Shown piece by piece: positions 1 to 9,308 of a DNA stretch of 64,000 bases. Location of the stretch: positions 53,836-117,835 of the forward strand of contig OMZO01000010.1 of the NCBI GenBank assembly GCA_900315525.1. Direction: 5' to 3'. The position numbers and the translations under genes were made by a program. Below the pieces are notes generated by a model. That model worked only from the letters and a program-made list of their open reading frames with translations, had not been told where the DNA came from and searched no databases. How positions within the stretch are numbered: position 1 is the stretch's first letter; each line of letters opens with the position of its first letter. Origin of the DNA: an uncultured Prevotella sp. (GTDB lineage Bacteria; Bacteroidota; Bacteroidia; Bacteroidales; Bacteroidaceae).

Positions 1-508
1 TGCTTTCAAAGCATATTCGCTGAAGCAGTTTGGGAAGGATTCTATTATCCCTATAGTGCTTACCATCGCATTTTTGGTGTTATCTTTCGTACAGAAAGAA
101 TTGTCTCTTGCTTCTATAATAGTTAAGGTTTCCGACATGATGATTGTAATATTGCCCGTTTTCATTTCAATATTGATAGCTGCATTTGCAATATGGATAT
201 CCTTTTTCCTTTCAAAAACAATAGATTTTATCAAGGATAGCGAAGATGGAAAGGCTTTGCTTAATGAACTAAACGCTTCTTTTCTGATTGAGATTAGTTT
301 CTCTGTTATAGGAATGTTGTTTACCATATCAGCATTACTCATTGCGGAAATGGGCTTTAATATAGATGGAAATTATGCCACTATCGTTAATACAATAGTA
401 TTGTTTATGTTGTTGTTTATCTGCTTTGCAGTGATATGGTGGCTTATATATATAGCTAAGAACTTGCATAATATAGCAAAATTCACCATTCTCTACCCTC
501 ACCAGTAA
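1..508 (+). CDS. Membrane protein of unknown function, 5' end outside window
   Basis: The frame is open from base 2 to the stop at 506-508, so the true start lies upstream; the GTG at 56 is just the first start-like codon inside the window. The 168 visible residues hold about four hydrophobic segments, roughly residues 15-30, 47-72, 96-117 and 128-152. A charged, likely cytoplasmic stretch (KDSEDGKALLNELN) lies between the second and third. I do not recognise the family. It is AT-rich and ends 300 bases before the next gene. Membrane location is inferred from hydropathy only. Confidence 0.6.
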   Translation, partial: AFKAYSLKQFGKDSIIPIVLTIAFLVLSFVQKELSLASIIVKVSDMMIVILPVFISILIAAFAIWISFFLSKTIDFIKDSEDGKALLNELNASFLIEISFSVIGMLFTISALLIAEMGFNIDGNYATIVNTIVLFMLLFICFAVIWWLIYIAKNLHNIAKFTILYPHQ

Positions 509-808
509 GATATGTATAACGACTTAGGCTTCGTATTTGAGTGTAGCGAGAATATGGAGCAGGGTGTTGTACTTCTGGTAAACTGTCAATTTTGACGTAT
601 AGTGTATGAAATGGGAAAATGATACAATATCGTCACGTGTCCCGAGATGCCAAAATCCACGGCAAGTCATCGGTTTCTGCGACTTGTCGGTTAAGTCTCT
701 CACCCTATGATTGGGGGATGAGGTTTGGAGAAGAGGTTGAGACCCTTTCTTACAGGCCAAGAGAGGGTAGGGAGAGTTGTTGGTAGGGTGCTTAAAGAAA
801 ATAGTTCA
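509..808. other. Intergenic stretch, no convincing gene
   Basis: This 300-base gap has no promoter of the TAnnTTTG type that I can place with confidence. A minus-strand frame of 78 codons (524-760) crosses it but has no ribosome binding site or recognisable motif. The plus-strand frame of the next gene stays open back to 725, but those extra 28 codons look like untranslated leader. Confidence 0.4.
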
Positions 809-2107
809 ATGTCTACATACATTTACGGATATTACAACGATTTCGAGACACTTGTCATAGAATTCAAGAGTAAGCATGATGGCCATACATATGTTCATTC
901 CATCAAACTTGATGATCATCCTCTTGTCAATAGAGAGAATGCAGAGATCTGGGCGCGTTATTTCCATCGCAAGATGAAAGATCTCGTGAACGAAGATGCG
1001 ATGAATTCAGATTTATTTAAGTCTATTGAGCATGAAATACTTGAAGAGCAGCGTAGGCATGACGAGTGGTTGGCAGGAGAACCTGAACGCCAACGACGTG
1101 AAAAACATAAGAAGGAGTTGCGTCGTACGCCTTCACTCGGATTCATTCCTGATGGACTGCATACAGATTATGCCAAAGAGTATGGTTACTATATTGATAG
1201 TGCCATTCAATGGACACCAGAAGACAACGATGAATTTCTCTATCAGGTGCGTTCTTTTGAGCGCATGATTACCAAGTGTGTCCAACGTTGTCTTGAGCAA
1301 GGACGACCAGATGCGGCTTATGCCCAGTCATCAGAGATATTTCGCAGTCTTCCAAAATGGAAGAATCGTGAAGAACTCAAACACTTCTTTGCCCATTATC
1401 AACCCCGACTTCGTAAATTGGTGAAAGCTACATGTCAGGCCATGATAAATTCGGCTACTGCGTGGAATAGTAAGCTAAAATTAATTGAAATCAACGCATT
1501 GATAGAGAGTCTTCAGAGTGAATTCATCGATTGGGGTATAACACCTAGGACGATGCTTGACTTACGCTTATTCGCTGGATTCGTAGGAGACCCCATCAAG
1601 ATAGAGCGAAAACCAACAAAACAAGAGCTCTATGAAATGCAGCAAGCAAAGCGTAAACAAGAAGCTGAGGAACGACGCAGAGCAGAAGAAGAGGCAGAGA
1701 AGCATTCAATTATTCCTTTGAACAAGTTTCTTGAAGATACTGTTTTCGATGCTTCCCATATTGATTGGGAATGCGCGACCATTGGTAGGATGATAACTAC
1801 TGTAGGTTATGAGGTGAACAACTTCATCAATCGAGGGCAGATGAAGGATGCACTTTTGCTCTTTTTACAGATAGTAAAATCTATGTGTCGTCATTTCGTT
1901 AGCGACGAACATTATGACTATTTTGATGATCTTTATGACCCTGAATATAGCTGTATGAGCATTGTTGATGACCTCAACAAAGCTTATGAACAAGGCAAGT
2001 TCTCCCAATCAGATATGAGTTTCTTTAAGCAAGCATGGAAGGAAATTGAGCGAATGGAAGCATGCACAGACTATGGCATAGCCAATTTCAAGCTCAACTT
2101 TTCCTAG
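809..2107 (+). CDS. Unrecognised helical, charged cytoplasmic protein
   Basis: The protein has 432 residues from the ATG at 809 (MSTYIYGYYNDF). The frame extends 28 codons further back, but that part is low in protein character. No signal peptide or membrane segment is visible. The N-terminal ~60 residues look like a beta-rich domain. Two highly charged helical stretches follow, near residues 75-105 and 265-300 (rich in E, R, K, Q and probably coiled coil). The C-terminal third holds an acidic aromatic patch (DEHYDYFDDLYDPEY). I cannot name the family. It ends 45 bases before a metallo-beta-lactamase-fold gene on the same strand, so the two probably form one transcription unit. Confidence 0.6.
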   Translation: MSTYIYGYYNDFETLVIEFKSKHDGHTYVHSIKLDDHPLVNRENAEIWARYFHRKMKDLVNEDAMNSDLFKSIEHEILEEQRRHDEWLAGEPERQRREKHKKELRRTPSLGFIPDGLHTDYAKEYGYYIDSAIQWTPEDNDEFLYQVRSFERMITKCVQRCLEQGRPDAAYAQSSEIFRSLPKWKNREELKHFFAHYQPRLRKLVKATCQAMINSATAWNSKLKLIEINALIESLQSEFIDWGITPRTMLDLRLFAGFVGDPIKIERKPTKQELYEMQQAKRKQEAEERRRAEEEAEKHSIIPLNKFLEDTVFDASHIDWECATIGRMITTVGYEVNNFINRGQMKDALLLFLQIVKSMCRHFVSDEHYDYFDDLYDPEYSCMSIVDDLNKAYEQGKFSQSDMSFFKQAWKEIERMEACTDYGIANFKLNFS

Positions 2108-2152
2108 CAGTTCTTAACCGTTTCTTTGCGCTTGTAGATTTCCCAATAACCT

Positions 2153-3481
2153 ATGCCACGTAATCTCTTTTTCGTTGATAGCATTTACAGACCTGGGGTC
2201 TGGGATTCTGAGGGTGAGAGCCGTCAGGAGAAGGATGGGGATGTATTTGTTTCACTGATACCAACTGAAGGGGATAATGGTGAGGGCCAAAGTGTAGTGC
2301 CATTTGTGGTATCCTTAAAGTCTCATCAACTTCAGATGAAACATAGGAAAGGGGAGATTCAAGAAGGCTGGTATGTTTATTTCACGCCTGATAATCCTTA
2401 CGAAGGCAGAGTGTTTTCCTATGGGAATCAGACCGAATATGCTCAGAATCAGAAGAAGCGTTCTGCAGAACTGCGTAGAGCTTTACTGCAGAATAGTACG
2501 CTAGAAGGAGGTGAAACATGGTCAGAGGATACACTGCATGATTATGAATACGGTTCTGATGTCATATCTTATCATGTCAATGTAGGCCACGGCAATTGTA
2601 GCTTTATTCTTATTCTGAATAGACAAGGGTACGATCTGTGGGCTGTTGACTGTTCTCGATTTGAGAGAGCCTTTGGGCAAACGAAATGGGTTGATCATAA
2701 AGACCAGATAGACAGGTGTCTTAAAGAGATATCCTATTGCATAGCAAAGCTTAAAGGAATAAAAATATCTAGGGCAAATCTTCGAATAAGCCGTTTCTTC
2801 CTCACCCATACCCATCACGATCATTATAATGGCATAGAATATCTTCAGAGTGAAGGCTATATAGATAGTGATACAAAGTTCTATCTCAATATTCATTATG
2901 AGTGTGCAAGCTCTCTGATGAACAGAATACTGGAAAGAATTAAAAATGGAGGAAACAAGATAGTAGAGCCCATTGCCAGTAATGGTTCTGATATCATAGA
3001 GATTCTTCACCCTGAATGTAGAATAGTTCGTAGTCACTTGTCAAAGATTACAGATACCCCCAAGCCTCGTATTGTTAGCAAGGTGAACAACTCTTCCATA
3101 GTATATCGAATCAATCTAGGAATGAGCTCTATGACTTTTCCTGGTGATCTGGAGCAGGCAGGATTTGATGTGATGATAAGAAATGGGAATCAGCCTATCT
3201 GTTGTGACACGGATTATTATGTGATTTCCCATCATGGTAGTGCCAATGGACATCCCAAATATATTCCTGGGCATAAGCGTCTTCATCGTAGGCGTCTTGG
3301 ATGCTTGCGTAATGCCATAATAATGGGGCGCAATGGAGCTTATTCTGGCATATATGACTCTAAGGTGATAAATTGTTTCGATATGTTTACAAGTATTGTA
3401 TATACAGAGAAAGACGACAATTTCCAGTCAATTGATGCTTTTGGCCTCCTTTGGAGATATGGCGAGATCAGATATTTGTAG
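2153..3481 (+). CDS. Metallo-beta-lactamase-fold hydrolase, ComEC/Rec2-like
   Basis: This 442-residue soluble protein has a C-terminal metallo-beta-lactamase fold. The zinc motif HxHxDH is intact (H219, H221, D223, H224 in FLTHTHHDHYNG). The VGHGNCSFILI strand near residue 145 and the late ISHHGS motif (H360, H361) are typical of the ComEC/Rec2-type hydrolase branch. The N-terminal ~120 residues form an extra domain of unknown type, possibly an OB-like barrel. There is no signal peptide or membrane segment, so unlike ComEC itself it is not a DNA-uptake channel. Substrate unknown; a phosphodiesterase or nuclease role is inferred from the fold. It sits 45 bases after the helical protein, which may be its partner. 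Confidence 0.75.
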   Translation: MPRNLFFVDSIYRPGVWDSEGESRQEKDGDVFVSLIPTEGDNGEGQSVVPFVVSLKSHQLQMKHRKGEIQEGWYVYFTPDNPYEGRVFSYGNQTEYAQNQKKRSAELRRALLQNSTLEGGETWSEDTLHDYEYGSDVISYHVNVGHGNCSFILILNRQGYDLWAVDCSRFERAFGQTKWVDHKDQIDRCLKEISYCIAKLKGIKISRANLRISRFFLTHTHHDHYNGIEYLQSEGYIDSDTKFYLNIHYECASSLMNRILERIKNGGNKIVEPIASNGSDIIEILHPECRIVRSHLSKITDTPKPRIVSKVNNSSIVYRINLGMSSMTFPGDLEQAGFDVMIRNGNQPICCDTDYYVISHHGSANGHPKYIPGHKRLHRRRLGCLRNAIIMGRNGAYSGIYDSKVINCFDMFTSIVYTEKDDNFQSIDAFGLLWRYGEIRYL

Positions 3482-3585
3482 TATATAGTATAACCCCAAA
3501 CTCCGTAGGAAACCCCCTGTTTTAGCTTTTTAGTGGCAGGTCCTCCGGAGAAAACAATTTTTTAATAACATAAAAAAGCAAAAAC

Positions 3586-4380
3586 ATGCGATTAATTATT
3601 GAACCCGACTACGAAAAGATGTCGAAGTGGGCTGCAAACTATGTAGCCAAGTGTATTAACGAAGCAAAGCCCACGGCAGAGAAGCCGTTTAAGCTCGGCT
3701 GTCCTACGGGAAGCTCCCCTCTGGGCATGTACCGAGAGCTGATTGCTCTGAACAAGGCTGGTAAGGTGTCGTTCCAAAATGTGATTACGTTCAACATGGA
3801 CGAGTATGTGAACCTGCCCGAGGATCATCCCGAGAGCTACCACAGCTTCATGTGGAACAACTTCTTCAGCCACATCGACATCAAGAAGGAGAATGTACAT
3901 ATCCTCAATGGCAATGCCAAGGATCTGAAGGCAGAGTGCGAGAACTATGAGAAAGCTATAAAGGCAGCAGGCGGTATTGACCTGTTCATGGGCGGCATTG
4001 GTCCCGATGGCCATATCGCCTTTAATGAGCCAGGCTCCAGCCTTACAAGCCGTACCCGCCAGAAGACATTGACTACCGATACCATCATCGCCAACTGTCG
4101 TTTCTTCGACAATGATGTCAATCAGGTCCCCAAGACCGCTCTGACTGTTGGTGTTGGCACAGTGATGGATGCCAAGCAAGTGATGATTATGGTGAATGGC
4201 CACAACAAGGCCCGCGCCCTCCGCCATGGAGTAGAAGAACCTGTCAACCACATGTGGACGATCAGCTGTTTACAGCAGCATCCCCATGCCATCATCGTCT
4301 GCGACGAAGATGCAACAGACGAACTAAAGCACGGCACCTACAAGTATTTCAAGGATATAGAGAAGGATAATCTTCTGTAA
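3586..4380 (+). CDS. nagB: Glucosamine-6-phosphate deaminase
   Basis: NagB converts glucosamine 6-phosphate to fructose 6-phosphate and ammonia in the cytoplasm, in amino-sugar catabolism. The 264-residue length matches the family (E. coli 266). The catalytic residues sit at the expected places: D72 in FNMDEYV, D141 and H143 in GPDGHIAF, and the glutamate of NEPGSS. The phosphate-binding loop [11 protein letters not shown] is present. The gene stands alone, with 104 bases in front and a 466-base noncoding stretch behind. No allosteric or operator site is evident. Confidence 0.95.
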   Translation: MRLIIEPDYEKMSKWAANYVAKCINEAKPTAEKPFKLGCPTGSSPLGMYRELIALNKAGKVSFQNVITFNMDEYVNLPEDHPESYHSFMWNNFFSHIDIKKENVHILNGNAKDLKAECENYEKAIKAAGGIDLFMGGIGPDGHIAFNEPGSSLTSRTRQKTLTTDTIIANCRFFDNDVNQVPKTALTVGVGTVMDAKQVMIMVNGHNKARALRHGVEEPVNHMWTISCLQQHPHAIIVCDEDATDELKHGTYKYFKDIEKDNLL

Positions 4381-4846
4381 GAAACAAAGGTCTCTGGCAG
4401 CACAGGTGGAACAAATGTTCGCAGTTCGATACTGCCTGCCAGAACAATAGATTATCCACTGAAGATATGAAACAATTCAAAAATAATGGGAAGCTGAAGC
4501 TGAACTCATTGCCCAAGAGGTATTAGGTTAAAAACGTATAAAAACAACAAAATCCAATTACCTTATGATTTCTCAGAACCCCAGCAAATGCTGGGGCTAA
4601 GGCTTATGGCAAAAAGGGGGTGGATGCTTACATTCGCTCTATGCGAAAAATAAAAATAGTTAAATCTTAGTGAAATCCAGAAATGGCGGGCTTCTCGCAA
4701 CGGTCACTGTTCCCGAAGGGAGGTAAAGTAATGCCAGCCCTAAGGGGGAGCGTACACTTATAGACGCTTACATAAATAGCTCTAATAAGAATAACAAACT
4801 CGTATCAAGGACCCTCTTTTGCTCTTTTTTTAAAAAAAGTGTAGTT
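4381..4846 (+). other. 466-base noncoding stretch before the glycan locus
   Basis: No gene is visible. It contains a tight hairpin at 4579-4596 (7-bp stem CCCCAGC/GCTGGGG, four-base loop) without a following T-run, a tRNA-like 51-base fragment at 4393-4443, and two copies of GCTTACAT near 4627 and 4765. A T-rich run just before 4847 may hold the glycan-operon promoter (CTTTTGC near 4818), but I cannot fix it. Confidence 0.4.
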
Positions 4847-6187
4847 ATGATGCACCCTAAACTGAATCGGAAATTGAATAGTAACAAAGACAATATAGTA
4901 AGGATATATCTTGTATATTTTGTAATTGTAACATTATATCTATTATTATTGATAGGTAATTATCCTTATTTAAATTTTCATCTTGTCGTGTTCTCATTGT
5001 CATTCTACTATATAGGATATGTGGCTATCAATGAGCTTGTTAACGTTGGCTTGATTTCCATCAAATTCATTTTCAATGTCTTTGGATTTTTATATACGAA
5101 TTATCATATTATAGAATTGGTAGTTGATAAAACAATAATCAACGAATATTATTATTATGGGATGGAGTTATCCTATCTTGCTATGTTTAGTTTCAATACG
5201 GCATACTCTCTCACTAAATGTTCAACATTAGAACATCACATTAGGAGAAAACTTGATGTTGGGAAATTCAACTATGGTCTTTTAGTTATACTGATATTGA
5301 GTGTTGCTGCCTTTTATTATGTCGTTGTTCAAGGCATTGGGATCTTAAATTATTTCTTAGTATCAAGAGCAGAAAGGTCATTAATGCGAGCAGATTATTC
5401 ATTTCTAACATTTTATTCTATAACGTTACCTATGATATCAACCCTCAGCTTGTTTATTTATATGCAGTATAGAAAGAAGTTGAATCTGTTGTTGTTTTTT
5501 ATGGCATTTTTACTAACGATTTTAAATTCTGTTCTAACAGCATCAAGAGCCGATATGTTTTCTGCAGTTCTACCTGTTATTGTGATTCTTAACTACAATA
5601 AAATTCTATCTAACAAAATTACTATTATCATTGGAGCTGCAGGTTTTGTTTTATTTGGAGTTTGGAAAAGTCTTTATAATAGTGAAATAGAAACTCAATA
5701 TGGTGAGTTTTCTACGTGGTATGAAATTTGCAAGAACGTTCTCTCGCATCCCCAGAGTTATTCTCTTGCATATTATCCAGGTAAGTCATACCTAGATACT
5801 TTATTAAATTTGGTCGTGCCAGTAACAGGTATAGAACCGCTCTCAAGATGGTATTTGCGAACTTTCGAACCTTTAGTTTATCAGGCAGGAGGTGGAAGAG
5901 GATTTTCTTCTGTACTAGAAGCTTTTTTGAATTTCAATGTTTTCGGAGTCATAAGCATTTATGTTTTATATGGTATTATTGCTAAGAAGATTTTTCCAAA
6001 GTCTGAAATGACGATGATAATAAATCTATTGGCAATAGTTTCTATAAATATGTTGTTTAGATCAGAAAGTTATGCTTTTTGGAAGAATATGTTATGGTTA
6101 AGAATTTATCCAATTCTATTACTCTATTATTTTGCGTCAAGAAAAATAGTTTTTAAGTCTAGGTCTAATACATATGAGTGTTCGTAA
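4847..6187 (+). CDS. Wzy-like O-antigen/oligosaccharide repeat-unit polymerase
   Basis: This is a 446-residue integral membrane protein with about ten or eleven hydrophobic segments and a larger hydrophilic loop near residues 285-365 (around GKSYLDTLLNLVVPVTGIEP and GGGRGFSS). That layout is typical of Wzy-type polymerases, which join lipid-linked repeat units in the periplasm. Wzy proteins are very divergent, so the call rests on topology plus position: it heads the glycan locus and overlaps the flippase-like gene by 14 bases. It is strikingly AT-rich compared with nagB, which suggests transfer. A ligase or other polytopic glycan enzyme is possible. Confidence 0.65.
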   Translation: MMHPKLNRKLNSNKDNIVRIYLVYFVIVTLYLLLLIGNYPYLNFHLVVFSLSFYYIGYVAINELVNVGLISIKFIFNVFGFLYTNYHIIELVVDKTIINEYYYYGMELSYLAMFSFNTAYSLTKCSTLEHHIRRKLDVGKFNYGLLVILILSVAAFYYVVVQGIGILNYFLVSRAERSLMRADYSFLTFYSITLPMISTLSLFIYMQYRKKLNLLLFFMAFLLTILNSVLTASRADMFSAVLPVIVILNYNKILSNKITIIIGAAGFVLFGVWKSLYNSEIETQYGEFSTWYEICKNVLSHPQSYSLAYYPGKSYLDTLLNLVVPVTGIEPLSRWYLRTFEPLVYQAGGGRGFSSVLEAFLNFNVFGVISIYVLYGIIAKKIFPKSEMTMIINLLAIVSINMLFRSESYAFWKNMLWLRIYPILLLYYFASRKIVFKSRSNTYECS

Positions 6188-7700
6188 CGGAGTAATTAAG
6201 AGTTCCATCACTATAGTCTTTTTTTACTTTTTTGCCAAGGTCCTTTCGTTCTTGGTGGAAATGATAATAGCTTCAAAATATGGTGCCTGTTTTGAAACAG
6301 ATGCCTATTATTTAACAGAAGGTACAGTTATGGCTATTTCTCCTCTTCTAACAATAGGTGTATGGAAGGTTTTTATGCCAGAATATAAAAGACTAATTGT
6401 AAAAAATCAAGAAAGTGATGCGGTAGAATTTACAGAAAGTATGCTTGCCTTCTTTTTAATGCTGTCAGTCCTCTTATCTCTTGTGTTCTTCTTGTTTCCG
6501 TCAATAATCTTGAACGTGTTTGCTCCAGGGTATAATGAAAAACAAGTGGAATATTCTTCCGATTTAATTAGGGTATTTTCTTTTATATTTGTTTTTGGTA
6601 CTGTCACTATTTTTCCATCTGCAATTCTTCAGTCTAGAAGTCTTTTTTCTAAGTCGCAGCTAAAAGAAATTATTGTATTTCTTTTTCCCTTGATATATCT
6701 TCTTGTTTTCTCAGAATTTGGTCAAAAGGGGCTTGCTATAAGTCTATTAGTGGGACATATGATAGCAATGTTTGTTATGTATTATTATTTGTTACCATAT
6801 TTTAAAATTAGTTTATCCCCAAAGATTACAATTCGTAAATATGGTAACATATTGAAATTATATCCTATAGCATGTATTAACGCAGTCCTACTCCAGTTGA
6901 ATGCTGTTATTGACAAGATGTTTTCATCTACACTTGTTGTTGGCTCTATATCATTTATGAATTATGGAGCAAAAGTCATAAACTTCTTTAATGGTATAAT
7001 TTCAACCGCTATAAGTATGGCTTTATTTCCATATTTAGCTGAAATGATTGCAAAAAAAGAGGATGAAAGATTCCGCTCATTTTTTGTTGGAAGCATATCG
7101 ATTTTGTGTGCAATTCTATTTCCTATGACATGTGTGCTTTCTCTCTTTTCTATAGATATAATTAGTATATTATTTGGACATGGCAAATTTTCCGGGGATG
7201 ATATTCAAATTACATCGAAGATATTGTTTATTTATGGTATAGGTTTACCGGCAATGGGAATTACGACAATAGTAAATGATATTTTTTATATAAATAAACA
7301 AGTGAAGATTTTGATGTACACTTCGGTAGTTAATATTATAAGTAATATTATATTAGATTTCCTGTTGATTGATAAATTGGGAGTTGTCGGGTTATGTATG
7401 GCAACAACAATATCTTTATATGTTTCTTTGCTAATCAAACTGTTTTATATGAGAGAAATAGTATCTGCAAACAGATTTCTTATAGGGAACATTATTTCAG
7501 TTATGGGTGCATGTGTTTTTAGTATGGGAACATTCTATTTCATAAAGAAATATATGGAAGAATATTTTGTTGGATATTTTTATCACTTTATTTGCGGTGT
7601 AATTATTTTCTTTGCACTATATTTAGTAGTGCTTCAGTCAAATAAATATTATAGAACACAATGCATGACAATTATTATGAATCTGAAAAAGAGAATTTGA
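6174..7700 (+). CDS. MurJ/MVIN-type lipid-linked oligosaccharide flippase (Wzx-like)
   Basis: The protein has 508 residues and about 14 membrane segments, with N-terminal features of the MurJ/MVIN branch of the MOP superfamily (ASKYGACFETDAYYLTEG, then FMPEYKR). It would flip an undecaprenyl-linked repeat unit across the inner membrane. Since it sits between a Wzy-like gene and transferases, I infer a locus-specific Wzx role rather than lipid II export for the cell wall. It overlaps the upstream gene by 14 bases and the downstream acetyltransferase by 40, so the genes are co-transcribed and probably translationally coupled. AT-rich. Confidence 0.8.
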   Translation: MSVRNGVIKSSITIVFFYFFAKVLSFLVEMIIASKYGACFETDAYYLTEGTVMAISPLLTIGVWKVFMPEYKRLIVKNQESDAVEFTESMLAFFLMLSVLLSLVFFLFPSIILNVFAPGYNEKQVEYSSDLIRVFSFIFVFGTVTIFPSAILQSRSLFSKSQLKEIIVFLFPLIYLLVFSEFGQKGLAISLLVGHMIAMFVMYYYLLPYFKISLSPKITIRKYGNILKLYPIACINAVLLQLNAVIDKMFSSTLVVGSISFMNYGAKVINFFNGIISTAISMALFPYLAEMIAKKEDERFRSFFVGSISILCAILFPMTCVLSLFSIDIISILFGHGKFSGDDIQITSKILFIYGIGLPAMGITTIVNDIFYINKQVKILMYTSVVNIISNIILDFLLIDKLGVVGLCMATTISLYVSLLIKLFYMREIVSANRFLIGNIISVMGACVFSMGTFYFIKKYMEEYFVGYFYHFICGVIIFFALYLVVLQSNKYYRTQCMTIIMNLKKRI

Positions 7701-8230
7701 ATTTTATAGAAAGCATCAATGTTGATCGAAAATTAAATTCCACAAAGAGTTTTTTAATACTTGTCCTATATCGTACACAACATTTTGCATATGTTCGACA
7801 TTATAGGGTGTTGAGAATGTTATTGGGGGGGGTGAAATCTTTAATATTTTTCCTGTTTGGTTTAGACTCACAGATATCATACAAGTGCCAAATAGGCAAT
7901 TATATTCGCCTACCACATTGTGCAATGGGAGTCGTTATATCTTCAAAAGCTAAGATAGGGAATCATATAACGATATATCATAACACCACGATTGGGGTAA
8001 ATGAGAACAAACCAGAAAATGAGAAAAAGGTAGTGATTAATGATTACTGTTATGTGTCCGTAGGATGTAAAATTATAAATTGTACTATAGGCGAGAATTG
8101 TACATTAGCTCCCAATACTGTGGTTTATAAAGACCTCTCGCCCAACTCATTTTCTTATTCAGTCAATAAGATTAGATTAAAAACAGATTATGAAAAAAAG
8201 AATAATGATAACGATTCTGGATTCAATTAA
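7661..8230 (+). CDS. Serine acetyltransferase-like left-handed beta-helix O-acetyltransferase
   Basis: The 189-residue protein ends in hexapeptide repeats of the left-handed beta-helix fold (IGNYIRLPH, SSKAKIGNHITIYHNTTIG, NDYCYVSVGCKI, IGENCTLAPN). It resembles the CysE/colanic-acid acetyltransferase group. The first ~65 residues form a helical head. It probably O-acetylates a sugar of the glycan using acetyl-CoA. The catalytic His is likely in the IYHNTTIG segment. It overlaps both neighbours by about 40 bases. Odd feature: eight consecutive G residues at 7825-7832 inside an AT-rich gene; a slip there would truncate the enzyme before its catalytic repeats. Confidence 0.8.
   Translation: MHDNYYESEKENLNFIESINVDRKLNSTKSFLILVLYRTQHFAYVRHYRVLRMLLGGVKSLIFFLFGLDSQISYKCQIGNYIRLPHCAMGVVISSKAKIGNHITIYHNTTIGVNENKPENEKKVVINDYCYVSVGCKIINCTIGENCTLAPNTVVYKDLSPNSFSYSVNKIRLKTDYEKKNNDNDSGFN
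7825..7832 (+). repeat. G8 homopolymer inside the acetyltransferase gene
   Basis: Eight G in a row (codons ttg-ggg-ggg-gtg, residues LGGV) lie about 165 bases after the start codon. In the given sequence the frame is intact. Poly-G tracts of this length in surface-structure genes are classic sites of slipped-strand variation; whether this one varies is not shown by the sequence. Confidence 0.6.
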
Positions 8231-9308
8231 CCAGACGACAATGCCGTATAATGAATTTATATTATACAGGAATAAACATTATAAAGAAGAACAACAAGTT
8301 TTAATACTAACTGGTAATGAAATTGTCATCCCAGAATCTCAAATCCCAGATGATTTGATAATTTATAAATGTGGTAAGAATCCATTTGTAATAAGGACAG
8401 CCTTAAAAGAAATAAAGAAAAAAGCAAAACAAGATAAGCAAGAGATTGTCATTCATTTACACAGCATACGTGGTGCATTTTCTACCTTTTTGGCGATGAT
8501 TGGGCTTGAATTAAGAAAATGTACTATTTATTCTATTCATAGCACATTTCCTGGATTTAGATTGCACAATAAATTATTTTGTTTAATGAATGTTTTATTA
8601 GCAAACAATGTTACTTGTGTAAGTAATACATCGTATAGCCGATTTCCGTCTTTAGTGAAACGGTTGAAAGGAAAGAAAATGATTGCCCTTCAAAATGGTG
8701 TAAATGAAGAAAGAATAGATCATGTTGTTGTGAATTATAAAAGGCTAGAGAATGACTTTCTAAGGTTTGTATATGTTGCGAGATTGATACCTTTAAAGAA
8801 TCATTCCTTTCTTGTTGATGTGTTAGCAGATTTACCAAGGGATTTAAAAGTGAAATTTGTTTTTATTGGTTTGGAAGATTCAGAAAATAGAATCAGAAAA
8901 TATGCAGTTGAAAAAAGTGTAATAGACAGAATAGAGTTTACTGGACTCGTTCCAAGAGAACAGGTTTATAATCATTTGTTCCAATCAGATGTTTATATTT
9001 CATCTTCAACATTAGAGGGTTTACCAATATCTGTCCTTGAAGGAATGTATTGCGGTTTGCCCGCCATACTTTCGGATATACCCCAACATCGTGAAGTAGG
9101 TGAAAACTGTGATGCCGTTTCTATATTACCATTTATAATTAAGGAATGGGCAAAAAAAATAATAGAACTATATGATATGAAAAAAGATGAAAGACGTATG
9201 CTTGGTATTCGTGGCAGGAAGTATGTTGTAAATCATTTCTCTTTGAAACGGATGCACGAGAATTATGATATTATTTATAGTGACATTAGAATCTCAAATG
9301 TAAAATGA
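8190..9308 (+). CDS. GT4-type glycosyltransferase
   Basis: This 372-residue retaining glycosyltransferase has the GT-B fold of family GT4. The C-terminal domain shows FVYVARLIPLKNHSFLVD, the IEFTGLVPREQVY segment and an EX7E-type nucleotide-sugar site in STLEGLPISVLEGMYCGLP. It would add a sugar to the lipid-linked repeat unit at the cytoplasmic face of the membrane; donor and acceptor cannot be read from the sequence. It overlaps the acetyltransferase by 41 bases and the next gene by 4 (ATGA). AT-rich, like the three genes before it. Confidence 0.88.
   Translation: MKKRIMITILDSINQTTMPYNEFILYRNKHYKEEQQVLILTGNEIVIPESQIPDDLIIYKCGKNPFVIRTALKEIKKKAKQDKQEIVIHLHSIRGAFSTFLAMIGLELRKCTIYSIHSTFPGFRLHNKLFCLMNVLLANNVTCVSNTSYSRFPSLVKRLKGKKMIALQNGVNEERIDHVVVNYKRLENDFLRFVYVARLIPLKNHSFLVDVLADLPRDLKVKFVFIGLEDSENRIRKYAVEKSVIDRIEFTGLVPREQVYNHLFQSDVYISSSTLEGLPISVLEGMYCGLPAILSDIPQHREVGENCDAVSILPFIIKEWAKKIIELYDMKKDERRMLGIRGRKYVVNHFSLKRMHENYDIIYSDIRISNVK

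Noticed and set aside
524-760. 78-codon minus-strand frame in the first intergenic gap
   Set aside because: No ribosome binding site, promoter or recognisable motif; kept only as a note.
3592-4251. 219-codon minus-strand frame opposite nagB
   Set aside because: nagB has every catalytic residue at the expected place.
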